Notes under the pieces: generated by a model
Told to the model about the DNA's origin: nothing
What the model saw: only the letters and a program-made list of their open reading frames with translations
The model's database searches: none
Assembly (NCBI GenBank): GCA_934617135.1
Contig: CAKTUC010000005.1
Coordinates: 1 to 40,773 of the forward strand
Direction: 5' to 3'
Source: an uncultured Collinsella sp.
Lineage (GTDB): Bacteria > Actinomycetota > Coriobacteriia > Coriobacteriales > Coriobacteriaceae
DNA length: 40,773 bases
Program-made: the position numbers and the translations under genes
Shown here: positions 9,288 through 18,387 of the stretch, piece after piece
Numbering within the stretch: position 1 is the first letter of the stretch
Layout: the number at the start of each line of letters is the position of its first letter

Positions 9288-9316
9288 TTGTGATACCGCG
9301 ACACCCGCGGTATACT
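9288..9316 (+). promoter_or_regulatory. tatA promoter with an inverted repeat in the spacer
   Basis: TTGTGA (9288-9293) and TATACT (9311-9316) are 17 bp apart. ATACCGCG (9293-9300) and CGCGGTAT (9306-9313) form an 8-bp inverted repeat that spans the spacer and covers the first bases of the -10. This placement would suit a repressor operator. No regulator is identified. Confidence 0.55.
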
Positions 9317-9352
9317 CATTCGAGCTTGTCTCGCTGTATTGTGGAGGTCTAC

Positions 9353-9628
9353 ATGTTTGGACTGAGGGCTCCTGAGCTCATCATTATTCTCGTTGTTGTC
9401 CTGATTATCTTCGGGCCCAAGAACCTGCCGAAGCTCGGCAAGTCCCTCGGCTCTACCGTCAAGAATATCCGCGAGGGTATGGAGGGCGACGATAAGGGCG
9501 AAACCAAGCAGGCCGAGGAGGTTGTGGTCGAGGAGTCCAAGGAGGACAAGGAGATCGCAGAGCTCGAGGCCAAGCTCGCTGCCGCCAAGCAAAAGAAGGC
9601 AGAGGACAGCGACGCGGACGCAGAGTAG
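9353..9628 (+). CDS. tatA: Sec-independent translocase protein TatA/TatB
   Basis: This small membrane protein of the twin-arginine translocase helps move folded proteins across the cytoplasmic membrane. The protein is 91 aa. A single hydrophobic helix (about residues 7-20) is followed by the FGPKNLPKLGKSLG hinge and amphipathic helix typical of TatA. A highly charged acidic/lysine tail from about residue 45 is probably flexible. The ATG at 9353 has GTGGAGG in front. A longer frame begins inside tRNA-Pro and is not used. No tatC is in this window. Confidence 0.92.
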   Translation: MFGLRAPELIIILVVVLIIFGPKNLPKLGKSLGSTVKNIREGMEGDDKGETKQAEEVVVEESKEDKEIAELEAKLAAAKQKKAEDSDADAE

Positions 9629-9653
9629 TCCCATCCCTTTGGGGTGAGCACCT

Positions 9654-9686
9654 GACCGGCTTGCCCGCAGGCTAGCCGGTCTTTTT
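9654..9686 (+). terminator. intrinsic terminator of tatA
   Basis: GACCGGCT (9654-9661) pairs with AGCCGGTC (9674-9681), followed by TTTTTC. Confidence 0.88.
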
Positions 9687-9735
9687 CGTTTTTGTTGACA
9701 GTTGATCGTTACATCATAGTTGGGGAGATATCCGT

Positions 9736-10206
9736 ATGGACGCAAGCCAGATCGTACTGACCGCTGAGGGCCGCCAGAAGCTCGTCGAGGAGCTCGCTTG
9801 GCGTGAGGGCGATTACGCCAAGGAGATCGTCGAGGACATCAAGGAAGCCCGCGCGTTCGGCGACCTTTCGGAGAACTCCGAGTACGATGCCGCCAAGGAC
9901 AAGCAGGCCCAGAACGCCGCTCGTATCGCCGAGATCCAGGCCATCCTCGCCAACGCTCAGGTCGCTGCCAGCACGGGCGACCTGACCGTCTCCATTGGCT
10001 CGACTGTTACCCTGGTCGACCCCAACGGTGAGCTCATCGAGGTCACGCTTGTCGGTACTACCGAGACCAACTCGCTCGAGCACAAGATCTCCAACGAGTC
10101 TCCGGTCGGCCACGCCATCATTGGTCATGGCGAGGGCGACTCCGTCGAGGTCGTTACGCCTTCCGGCAAGACCCGCATCTACACCATCGCCAAGATCGCA
10201 CGCTAG
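9736..10206 (+). CDS. greA: transcription elongation factor GreA
   Basis: GreA rescues backtracked RNA polymerase by stimulating cleavage of the nascent RNA 3' end. The protein is 156 aa, the standard length. The N-terminal coiled coil carries the tip motif AFGDLSENSEYDAAK (about residues 38-52) with the key acidic residues. The C-terminal FKBP-like domain includes SPVGHAIIGHGEGD. A weak promoter candidate (TTGTTG 9692-9697, CATAGT 9715-9720, 17 bp apart) lies upstream. Confidence 0.96.
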   Translation: MDASQIVLTAEGRQKLVEELAWREGDYAKEIVEDIKEARAFGDLSENSEYDAAKDKQAQNAARIAEIQAILANAQVAASTGDLTVSIGSTVTLVDPNGELIEVTLVGTTETNSLEHKISNESPVGHAIIGHGEGDSVEVVTPSGKTRIYTIAKIAR

Positions 10207-10234
10207 ACCACGGTCCCGCGTAAAGGTATGTTTT

Positions 10235-10267
10235 CGCTCCCTGGGACCGAATCCTGGGGAGCGTTTT
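10235..10267 (+). terminator. hairpin between greA and lysS
   Basis: CGCTCCC (10235-10241) pairs with GGGAGCG (10257-10263), followed by TTTT. Its loop contains GGGACC (10243-10248), which can pair instead with GGTCCC (10212-10217) further upstream, so two mutually exclusive structures are possible just before lysS. Confidence 0.65.
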
Positions 10268-10284
10268 AGTTTGAGGAGCTAACT

Positions 10285-12249
10285 ATGGCAGAAAACCAGA
10301 ACGCAGCCGATCAGGCATCGACGCTCAACGACGAGCGCGCCACCCGCCTGGCCAAGCGTGCCTCCCTGTTCGAGACGGGCCAGAACCCGTACCCCGAGCA
10401 CTCCGAGATTGAGGACTACGTCGTCGACATCGAGACTAAGTACGCCGAGCTCGCTGATGGCGAGGACACCGAGGACGTCGTGAAGATCGGCGGCCGTGTG
10501 GTCGCCAAGCGCGGTCAGGGTAAGATCATGTTCATCGTCGTGCGCGACGCGACCGGCGAGATCCAGCTGTTCTGCCGCATCAACGATATGGACGAGGCCG
10601 CCTGGAATACGCTCAAGGCCCTCGACCTTGGCGATATCCTGGGCGTGACCGGCGTAGTCGTGCGCACCAAGCGTGGCCAGCTTTCCGTTGCCCCCAAGAG
10701 CGCGACGCTGCTCTCCAAGGCCGTTCGCCCGCTGCCCGAGAAGTTCCACGGTCTCTCCGACAAGGAGACCCGCTATCGTCAGCGCTATGTCGACCTGATC
10801 GCCAACGACGACGTTCGCGAGACCTTCCGCAAGCGCTCGCAGATCCTCTCCACGTTCCGCCGCTTTATGGAGTCCGACGGCTACATGGAGGTCGAGACCC
10901 CCATCCTGCAGACCATCCAGGGCGGAGCTACTGCCAAGCCGTTCATCACGCACTTCAACGCGCTCGATCAGGAGTGCTACCTGCGTATCGCCACCGAGCT
11001 GCACCTCAAGCGCTGCATCGTCGGCGGCTTTGAGCGCGTGTTCGAAATCGGTCGTATCTTCCGCAACGAGGGCATGGACCTTACCCACAATCCCGAGTTC
11101 ACCACGATGGAGGCCTACCGCGCCTTCTCCGATCTCGAGGGCATGAAGGCACTCGCCCAGGGTGTCATTAAGGCCGCTAACAAGGCTATCGGCAACCCCG
11201 AGGTTATTGAGTACCAGGGCCAGACCATTGACCTGTCCGGTGAGTGGGCCAGCCGTCCCATGACCGATATCGTCTCTGACGTGCTCGGCAAGCAGGTCAC
11301 CATCGACACGCCGGTCGAGGAGCTTGCTGCCGCCGCACGCGAGAAGGGCCTGGAGATCAAGCCCGAGTGGACCGCCGGCAAGATCATCGCCGAGATCTAT
11401 GACGAGCTGGGCGAGGACACCATCGTCAACCCCACCTTCGTGTGCGATTACCCCATCGAGGTTAGCCCGCTTGCCAAGCGCTTTGAGGATGACCCGCGTC
11501 TGACCCATCGCTTTGAGCTGGTCATCGCCGGCCACGAGTACGCGAACGCGTTCTCCGAGCTCAACGACCCGGTCGACCAGGCCGAGCGCTTTGCCGCCCA
11601 GATGGCCGAGAAGGCGGGCGGCGACGACGAGGCTATGGAGTACGACGAGGACTACGTGCGCGCTCTCGAGTACGGCATGCCTCCCGCGGGCGGCATCGGC
11701 ATCGGTATCGACCGCGTGGTCATGCTGCTCACCAACCAGGCTTCCATCCGCGACGTGCTGCTGTTCCCGCACATGAAGCCCGAGAAGGGTTTCCAGTCTG
11801 GTGCCGCCGCTGCCAAGGCTGCCGAGGCCGGCAACGCCGCAAGCCCGTTCGTCAAGCCGCTCAAGCCCACGCTCGATTACTCCAAGATCGCCGTTGAGCC
11901 GCTGTTCGAGGAGTTCGTAGACTTCGATACCTTCTCCAAGAGCGATTTCCGCGCCGTGAAGGTCAAGGCATGCGAGGCCGTCAAGAAGTCCAAGAAGCTG
12001 CTGAACTTTACGCTCGACGACGGCACCGGCACCGACCGCACCATCCTCTCCGGTATTCACGATTACTACGAGCCCGAGGACTTGGTCGGCAAGACCCTGC
12101 TCGCCATCACCAATCTGCCTCCGCGCAAGATGATGGGTATCCCCAGCTGCGGCATGCTCATCAGTGCCATCCACGAGGAGGAGGGCGAGGAACGTCTCAA
12201 CCTGATTCAGCTCGACGCTTCCATCCCTGCCGGCGCAAAGATGTACTAA
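10285..12249 (+). CDS. lysS: lysyl-tRNA synthetase (class II) with a C-terminal tRNA-binding domain
   Basis: LysRS charges tRNA-Lys with lysine. The protein is 654 aa; ordinary bacterial class II LysRS is near 500. The N-terminal OB fold (about 55-165) binds the anticodon. Class II motif 2 is EIGRIFRNEGMDLTHNPEFT and motif 3 is GIGIGIDRVVMLL. After a linker, about residues 545-654 form an additional OB domain of the EMAP-II/Trbp111/MetG-C type (FRAVKVKACEAV, ITNLPPRKMMGIPSCGML), normally found on methionyl-tRNA synthetase. The fusion is in frame with no sign of frameshift. It likely raises affinity for tRNA. Confidence 0.95.
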   Translation: MAENQNAADQASTLNDERATRLAKRASLFETGQNPYPEHSEIEDYVVDIETKYAELADGEDTEDVVKIGGRVVAKRGQGKIMFIVVRDATGEIQLFCRINDMDEAAWNTLKALDLGDILGVTGVVVRTKRGQLSVAPKSATLLSKAVRPLPEKFHGLSDKETRYRQRYVDLIANDDVRETFRKRSQILSTFRRFMESDGYMEVETPILQTIQGGATAKPFITHFNALDQECYLRIATELHLKRCIVGGFERVFEIGRIFRNEGMDLTHNPEFTTMEAYRAFSDLEGMKALAQGVIKAANKAIGNPEVIEYQGQTIDLSGEWASRPMTDIVSDVLGKQVTIDTPVEELAAAAREKGLEIKPEWTAGKIIAEIYDELGEDTIVNPTFVCDYPIEVSPLAKRFEDDPRLTHRFELVIAGHEYANAFSELNDPVDQAERFAAQMAEKAGGDDEAMEYDEDYVRALEYGMPPAGGIGIGIDRVVMLLTNQASIRDVLLFPHMKPEKGFQSGAAAAKAAEAGNAASPFVKPLKPTLDYSKIAVEPLFEEFVDFDTFSKSDFRAVKVKACEAVKKSKKLLNFTLDDGTGTDRTILSGIHDYYEPEDLVGKTLLAITNLPPRKMMGIPSCGMLISAIHEEEGEERLNLIQLDASIPAGAKMY

Positions 12250-12252
12250 CTA

Positions 12253-12279
12253 GTTACGCGGTTCTACGAACCGCGTAAC
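12253..12279. repeat. GTTACGCGGTT hairpin, copy 2
   Basis: An 11-bp perfect stem (12253-12263 with 12269-12279) with a 5-nt loop starts 3 bp after the lysS stop. Its stem is identical to that at 7736-7763, while the loop differs. Confidence 0.7.
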
Positions 12280-12327
12280 GGCTCGACGCTGCGCGGGCCG
12301 CATTTGGACAATCTGACGTTCAACTTC

Positions 12328-12357
12328 AAGGGCGCGACCAGAAGGTCAGCGCCCTTT
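12328..12357 (+). terminator. intrinsic terminator of lysS
   Basis: AAGGGCGC (12328-12335) and GACC pair with GGTC and GCGCCCTT (12349-12356), with one bulged A, and run into TTTCGTTT. Confidence 0.8.
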
Positions 12358-12412
12358 CGTTTCACGTCACCTTGTCTCAAATGCGGCCCGCTCGCTGACT
12401 TATACTCAACCT

Positions 12413-12520
12413 ATGGTGTCATCTCGCCCCAAAGGCACCTTGCTCGCTCTGACGGGTTTTCGCTGTCGTTGCCAAAACATCGGCGTTGCCAGGGTAGTCA
12501 TTGGGGACGTTCTTGTTTGA
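12413..12520 (+). pseudogene. possible leaderless 35-codon ORF, cut short by a palindromic element
   Basis: A TATACT box at 12401-12406 puts the transcription start near 12413, exactly at an ATG with no ribosome site, as in leaderless mRNAs. The frame reads MVSSRPKGTLLALTGFRC and about ten more residues. It then enters the left arm of the palindrome at 12494 and stops in the palindrome's loop. The first ~27 codons use ordinary local codons. I do not recognise the protein; it may be the stump of a gene truncated by the element, or chance. Confidence 0.25.
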
Positions 12521-12551
12521 CTAGTCGTTTAAGAACGTCCCCAACGACTAC
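12494..12551. repeat. 58-bp palindrome (GGGGACGTTCTT arms)
   Basis: Arms of 21 bp (12494-12514 and 12531-12551) match with one mismatch and enclose a 16-nt loop that is itself partly symmetric. It contains GGGGACGTTCTT and its complement and codes for nothing recognised. It adjoins the 65-bp palindrome at 12557. Confidence 0.75.
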
Positions 12552-12556
12552 TCTGA

Positions 12557-12621
12557 GTTGCGGTGAAATAGGGACTGAATTGCGCCTTTGGAGGCCAAAA
12601 CAGTCCGCATTCCACCGCAAC
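12557..12621. repeat. 65-bp imperfect palindrome, copy 1
   Basis: The unit starts GTTGCGGTG and ends CACCGCAAC. It also contains AGGGACTG near the left and CAGTCC near the right, so its arms of about 25 bp pair imperfectly. A second 65-bp copy of the same length and most of the same bases lies at 14365-14429. The two copies bracket the ThrE-type exporter gene. Confidence 0.8.
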
Positions 12622-12746
12622 ATTTCTTGGGTCCGACGGTGGCCGCCGCCTTGAGCTTCGTGCGTGGACGACAAACGTCTCTTTTATGGTTCCTTTAACT
12701 GCTGCTGTCTACGATGGGAGTGACCAGAAGGAAGGAAGCGCCAATC

Positions 12747-14327
12747 ATGGATGATGCGAGCGAGCGGGCTATCGAAGACGATATGCTCGACCAGTTCAAT
12801 TTCTTTGATGAAGAGGATGAGGAGCTGGCGGACCATCGCAATCCTGCGCCGCTCGATTCCTTTGACCTTGTGGACGATAGGCCGAATGAGGACAAGGACC
12901 TGGCGAAAGACGAGCCGAAGGACAAGCCGAACATGCTGCGACCCGACTCGTGGCCTTCGATCCTCCCGCAGCACCATGGTGTCCGTGCCGGAGCCCTCCA
13001 CATGAAGACCGACTGGCGCCAGATCGTGACGGCAGGCGATGAGCTTGCCGTCGATGCGCCACTTACCGACAAATCATCCATCATTTGCCGCACCGGTATG
13101 CTTATGCTCGCGAGCGGAACGGGTGCCTGGCGTGTACGCGATACCATGAATCGCGTCGCCGCCGTACTTGGTGTCACCATCCACGTTGACTTAAGTCTCC
13201 TGTCGTTTGAGTGTACTTGTATCGAAGATGGTCACTGCTTTAACGAGGTCGTCAGCTTGCCCACAACGGGCGTCAACACCCATCGCATTTGGATGATGGA
13301 GAGCTTCTTAAAGGAAATCGAGATTTACGGGCGCCGGTTTACCGTGCATGAGTACCATGAGTTGCTCAAGACCGTTGAGAGCTCGAAGCCCGATTACGCT
13401 CCCTGGCAACAGGGCCTTGCGGCAGCCTGTGCTTGCGGCGCCTTCGTCTTTTTGCTCGGCGGCGGCCCTATCGAGATGGCCTGTGCATTTGTGGGCGCTG
13501 GTGTCGGCAACTTTGCTCGCTCCCATATTCTCAAGCAGGGCCTTGGCCAGTTTAGCGCGCTGACGATCGGCGTTGCACTCGCTTGCGTCTCGTATCTGCT
13601 GGCATTGCTCGGCCTTGGCCAGGTCATACCGGGGGCAATGTCGCACCAAGAAGGCTATATCGGCGCCATGCTCTTTGTGATCCCCGGCTTTCCTCTCATT
13701 ACGGCAGGTCTCGACATCGCTAAGCTCGACATGCGAAGCGGCATTGAGCGTCTTTCGTATGCTGTGTCGATTATTGTGATGGCGACCCTCGTAGGTTGGA
13801 TGGTTGCCGAGTGTGTGGGACTGGCGCCGGATGACTTTGCCCCGCTCGGGCTCTCACCGTTGGCTCTTACACTCTTGCGTGTGGTGATGAGCTTTGTCGG
13901 AGTATTTGGCTTCTCGGTTATGTTCAACAGCCCGGTAAAGATGGCAGCGGCGGCAGGGCTCATCGGCGCCGTGTCTAATACCTTGCGCCTTACGCTCGTC
14001 GATGCGCCGACGCTGTTTCCCTTCCTGGGTCTGAGTGCGGGCATGCCTCCTGAGGCGGCTGCGTTTACCGGCGCGTTGGTATCGGGGCTGCTCGCGAGCT
14101 TAGCCGAAATCAAGCTCACCTACCCACGCATCGCCCTCACGGTGCCATCGATTGTCATTATGGTGCCGGGCTTGTATCTCTATCGCTCGATGTATTACAT
14201 GTGCACCTTCGACACGATCAATATGCTCGGCTGGTTTGTGCGTGCAGTGCTCATCGTGGCGTTTCTGCCCGTTGGTTTGGGTGTGGCGCGTACGCTCACC
14301 GACCCTCGCTGGCGCCACACCAGCTAA
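12747..14327 (+). CDS. threonine/serine exporter family protein (ThrE)
   Basis: This is a predicted inner-membrane exporter of small hydroxylated amino acids, 526 aa. The first ~90 residues are acidic, polar and without similarity that I recognise. The ThrE N-terminal domain (DUF1212) follows, with LMLASGTGAWRVRDTMNRVA near residue 120. About ten hydrophobic segments then extend to the end, covering the DUF1212 membrane part and the DUF3815-like second half fused in one chain. The start at 12747 has AAGGAAGG in front; an ATG 33 bp upstream lacks a ribosome site. The stop codon overlaps a GGGACAGGTT hairpin. The substrate is inferred from the family only. Confidence 0.8.
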   Translation: MDDASERAIEDDMLDQFNFFDEEDEELADHRNPAPLDSFDLVDDRPNEDKDLAKDEPKDKPNMLRPDSWPSILPQHHGVRAGALHMKTDWRQIVTAGDELAVDAPLTDKSSIICRTGMLMLASGTGAWRVRDTMNRVAAVLGVTIHVDLSLLSFECTCIEDGHCFNEVVSLPTTGVNTHRIWMMESFLKEIEIYGRRFTVHEYHELLKTVESSKPDYAPWQQGLAAACACGAFVFLLGGGPIEMACAFVGAGVGNFARSHILKQGLGQFSALTIGVALACVSYLLALLGLGQVIPGAMSHQEGYIGAMLFVIPGFPLITAGLDIAKLDMRSGIERLSYAVSIIVMATLVGWMVAECVGLAPDDFAPLGLSPLALTLLRVVMSFVGVFGFSVMFNSPVKMAAAAGLIGAVSNTLRLTLVDAPTLFPFLGLSAGMPPEAAAFTGALVSGLLASLAEIKLTYPRIALTVPSIVIMVPGLYLYRSMYYMCTFDTINMLGWFVRAVLIVAFLPVGLGVARTLTDPRWRHTS

Positions 14328-14360
14328 TTGGTGCAAGGGGGACAGGTTACTTTGCACCAA
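14328..14360. repeat. GGGACAGGTT-loop hairpin, copy 2
   Basis: TTGGTGCAA (14328-14336) pairs perfectly with TTGCACCAA (14352-14360) around a 15-nt loop containing GGGACAGGTT. The loop core is shared with 6499-6535, but the stem sequence is unrelated. It starts right after the exporter stop codon. Confidence 0.65.
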
Positions 14361-14364
14361 ATGA

Positions 14365-14429
14365 GTTGCGATGAAATAGGGACTGAATTGCTGCTTAAAG
14401 GGTCAAAACAGTCCGTATTCCACCGCAAC
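14365..14429. repeat. 65-bp imperfect palindrome, copy 2
   Basis: It has the same length and outline as 12557-12621, starting GTTGCG and ending CACCGCAAC with GGGACTGAATTG and CAGTCC inside. Most differences lie in the central loop. Confidence 0.8.
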
Positions 14430-14503
14430 TTATGGGGTCGGGGGATTATTGGTGCCCTGCATCTTCATAAACTCAACGCTTACGAAGCGCGGGGTTTTCG
14501 TGC

Positions 14504-14596
14504 TAGGCTGGTTTCACCACATAAGTAGTCGCAGACGCACGTACCACGGGCGGGCGAGATGAAGTCCTTGGATCTCCATCTCGCCCGCCCGTTTTT
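14504..14596 (+). terminator. short leader with a strong terminator hairpin before the DUF2798 gene
   Basis: An extended -10 (TGC plus TAGGCT at 14504-14509) is followed by about 40 nt. A perfect 14-bp GC-rich stem (14548-14561 with 14577-14590) and GTTTTT come next. The preceding gene ends 220 bp earlier behind its own structures, so the hairpin may end a small RNA or attenuate the following gene. The hairpin is certain; the promoter is weak. Confidence 0.5.
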
Positions 14597-14639
14597 GTTG
14601 ACAGCGCCGCGGCGCAACACGGAAAGGAATCTGCCCTTT

Positions 14640-15233
14640 ATGCCTATCAACAAACGAGAGAGCCTGCTGTTCACCTTTATCATGTGCTTTTGCATGGTGC
14701 TCTGGATGAGCATCTACAACGTTGCCCTGCAGCATGGGGCCATCAACGGCGAGGTTGTTGCCGCCGCGTGGCTCGGCTTCCCCGTTGCCTACATTTTTGC
14801 CATGTGCTGCGACTGGTTTGTTGCCAGCCCCCTTGCCAAGGGTTTCGCTTTTAAATTCCTGGTCACGCCGGGTAAGAGCTCGCCGCTTGCCATGACGCTC
14901 GCCGTCAGCTCCTGCATGGTCGTTCCCATGGTCATCATCATGTCGCTTTACGGCGCGTGCGAAGGCCTGTTCCATATGCCCGGCGGCCCGCTTGCCAATT
15001 TGCAGATGCTGCCGATGATGTGGCTCGTCAACATTCCGCGCAACTTTATCATGGCCCTGCCCTGGAACCTGCTGGTGGCTGGTCCGGTTGCTCGCTTTGT
15101 CTTCCGCCGCGCCTTCCCCATGGGAACCGTCTTTGAAGAGCAGCATATGGAGCTCGTGCGCATGCCGGGCGCTCCCGCCGCCGATGCCGCCGGCGACGTT
15201 GCCGAGGGTATGGACATCGAGCCCGCCTGCTAG
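14640..15233 (+). CDS. DUF2798-like four-helix membrane protein
   Basis: This is a hydrophobic protein of 197 aa with four probable membrane helices. They form two repeats of a similar unit (starts near residues 8 and 85), each with an RES/SSPLAM-then-helix pattern and the sequence MSIYNVAL or MSLYGACEG. This duplicated layout resembles DUF2798 proteins, whose function is unknown. The C-terminus is polar. GGAAAGG precedes the ATG at a slightly long 12 nt. It is monocistronic. No function is proposed. Confidence 0.65.
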   Translation: MPINKRESLLFTFIMCFCMVLWMSIYNVALQHGAINGEVVAAAWLGFPVAYIFAMCCDWFVASPLAKGFAFKFLVTPGKSSPLAMTLAVSSCMVVPMVIIMSLYGACEGLFHMPGGPLANLQMLPMMWLVNIPRNFIMALPWNLLVAGPVARFVFRRAFPMGTVFEEQHMELVRMPGAPAADAAGDVAEGMDIEPAC

Positions 15234-15332
15234 ATAGCAACTCAAAACCAAACCGCCAAACGGACCCGAGCGATTCCTTTTTTGTAGACGTTGTCGCGCG
15301 GCTACGGGTGGGAAAGGTCCCAACGGTTAACA

Positions 15333-15384
15333 TATACTCCATATGGGTAAAGAGACCAAAGCGCTGCCGCGGGGCGGCGCTTTG
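15333..15384 (+). promoter_or_regulatory. clpC promoter and leader hairpin
   Basis: TATACT at 15333-15338 is a likely -10; the -35 is unclear. A 12-bp GC-rich hairpin (15357-15368 with 15373-15384) followed by CGTTT lies between this promoter and the clpC ATG at 15420, so it would be in the clpC 5' UTR. It may instead terminate upstream transcription. No CtsR or CIRCE operator is seen. Confidence 0.45.
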
Positions 15385-15419
15385 CGTTTGAAAAACTAGC
15401 TCGTCTAAGAGGAACTAGC

Positions 15420-18062
<2,643 letters not shown>

Positions 18063-18087
18063 GGCGTAACAAAACCTTGTGTCCACG

Positions 18088-18115
18088 AGGGCGTTCCAAA
18101 GGAGCGCCCTTTTTC
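18088..18115 (+). terminator. intrinsic terminator of clpC
   Basis: A 10-bp stem (18088-18097 with 18101-18110, one G-T pair) has an AAA loop and is followed by TTTTT. Confidence 0.9.
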
Positions 18116-18387
18116 TGTTGAAAAGGTCCCTTCGTTCAAAGTAAATCTCATTAAACATACTAATGGCGTATGCATAAACGTTGATCAAGCGTTGAGGTTG
18201 GTTGAAGGGTCAAACGTCCCTTCGGCGCGGCTCGTCTAACCTGCTTTATCTTAATAAAGTGGCGTTTCCCCGCCGTTAGCCGATGATGCAAGGGCGCTCG
18301 GCGTTTTCGACTGGTTTATGCACGCAAAGTCTGGGAATATACAAGTCGCATGTCTTACTGTCTAATCAGTTGCGCCAAGGAGGCACC
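18116..18387. other. intergenic region before pepD with small inverted repeats
   Basis: GAAGGG/CCCTTC (18204-18209 and 18218-18223) and CTTTAT/ATAAAG (18244-18249 and 18254-18259) could form short hairpins. A weak promoter candidate is TTTATG (18315-18320) with TATACA (18338-18343), 17 bp apart. No gene is supported. Confidence 0.35.

Noticed and set aside
9170..9628. Longer tatA frame starting inside tRNA-Pro
   Set aside because: The first 61 codons cover the tRNA, its terminator and the tatA promoter. The ATG at 9353 has a ribosome site and begins the TatA family sequence.
10279..12174. Long open frame on the minus strand opposite lysS (631 codons)
   Set aside because: It is a mirror of GC-rich codon usage in lysS. 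The translation is Leu/Gly/Val/Asp-rich with no family features, and the + strand gene is certain. The same applies to 15492-18188 opposite clpC and to other antisense frames.
12304..12654. 116-codon frame between lysS and the exporter
   Set aside because: It runs through a terminator and two palindromic repeats, has no ribosome site and no recognisable sequence.
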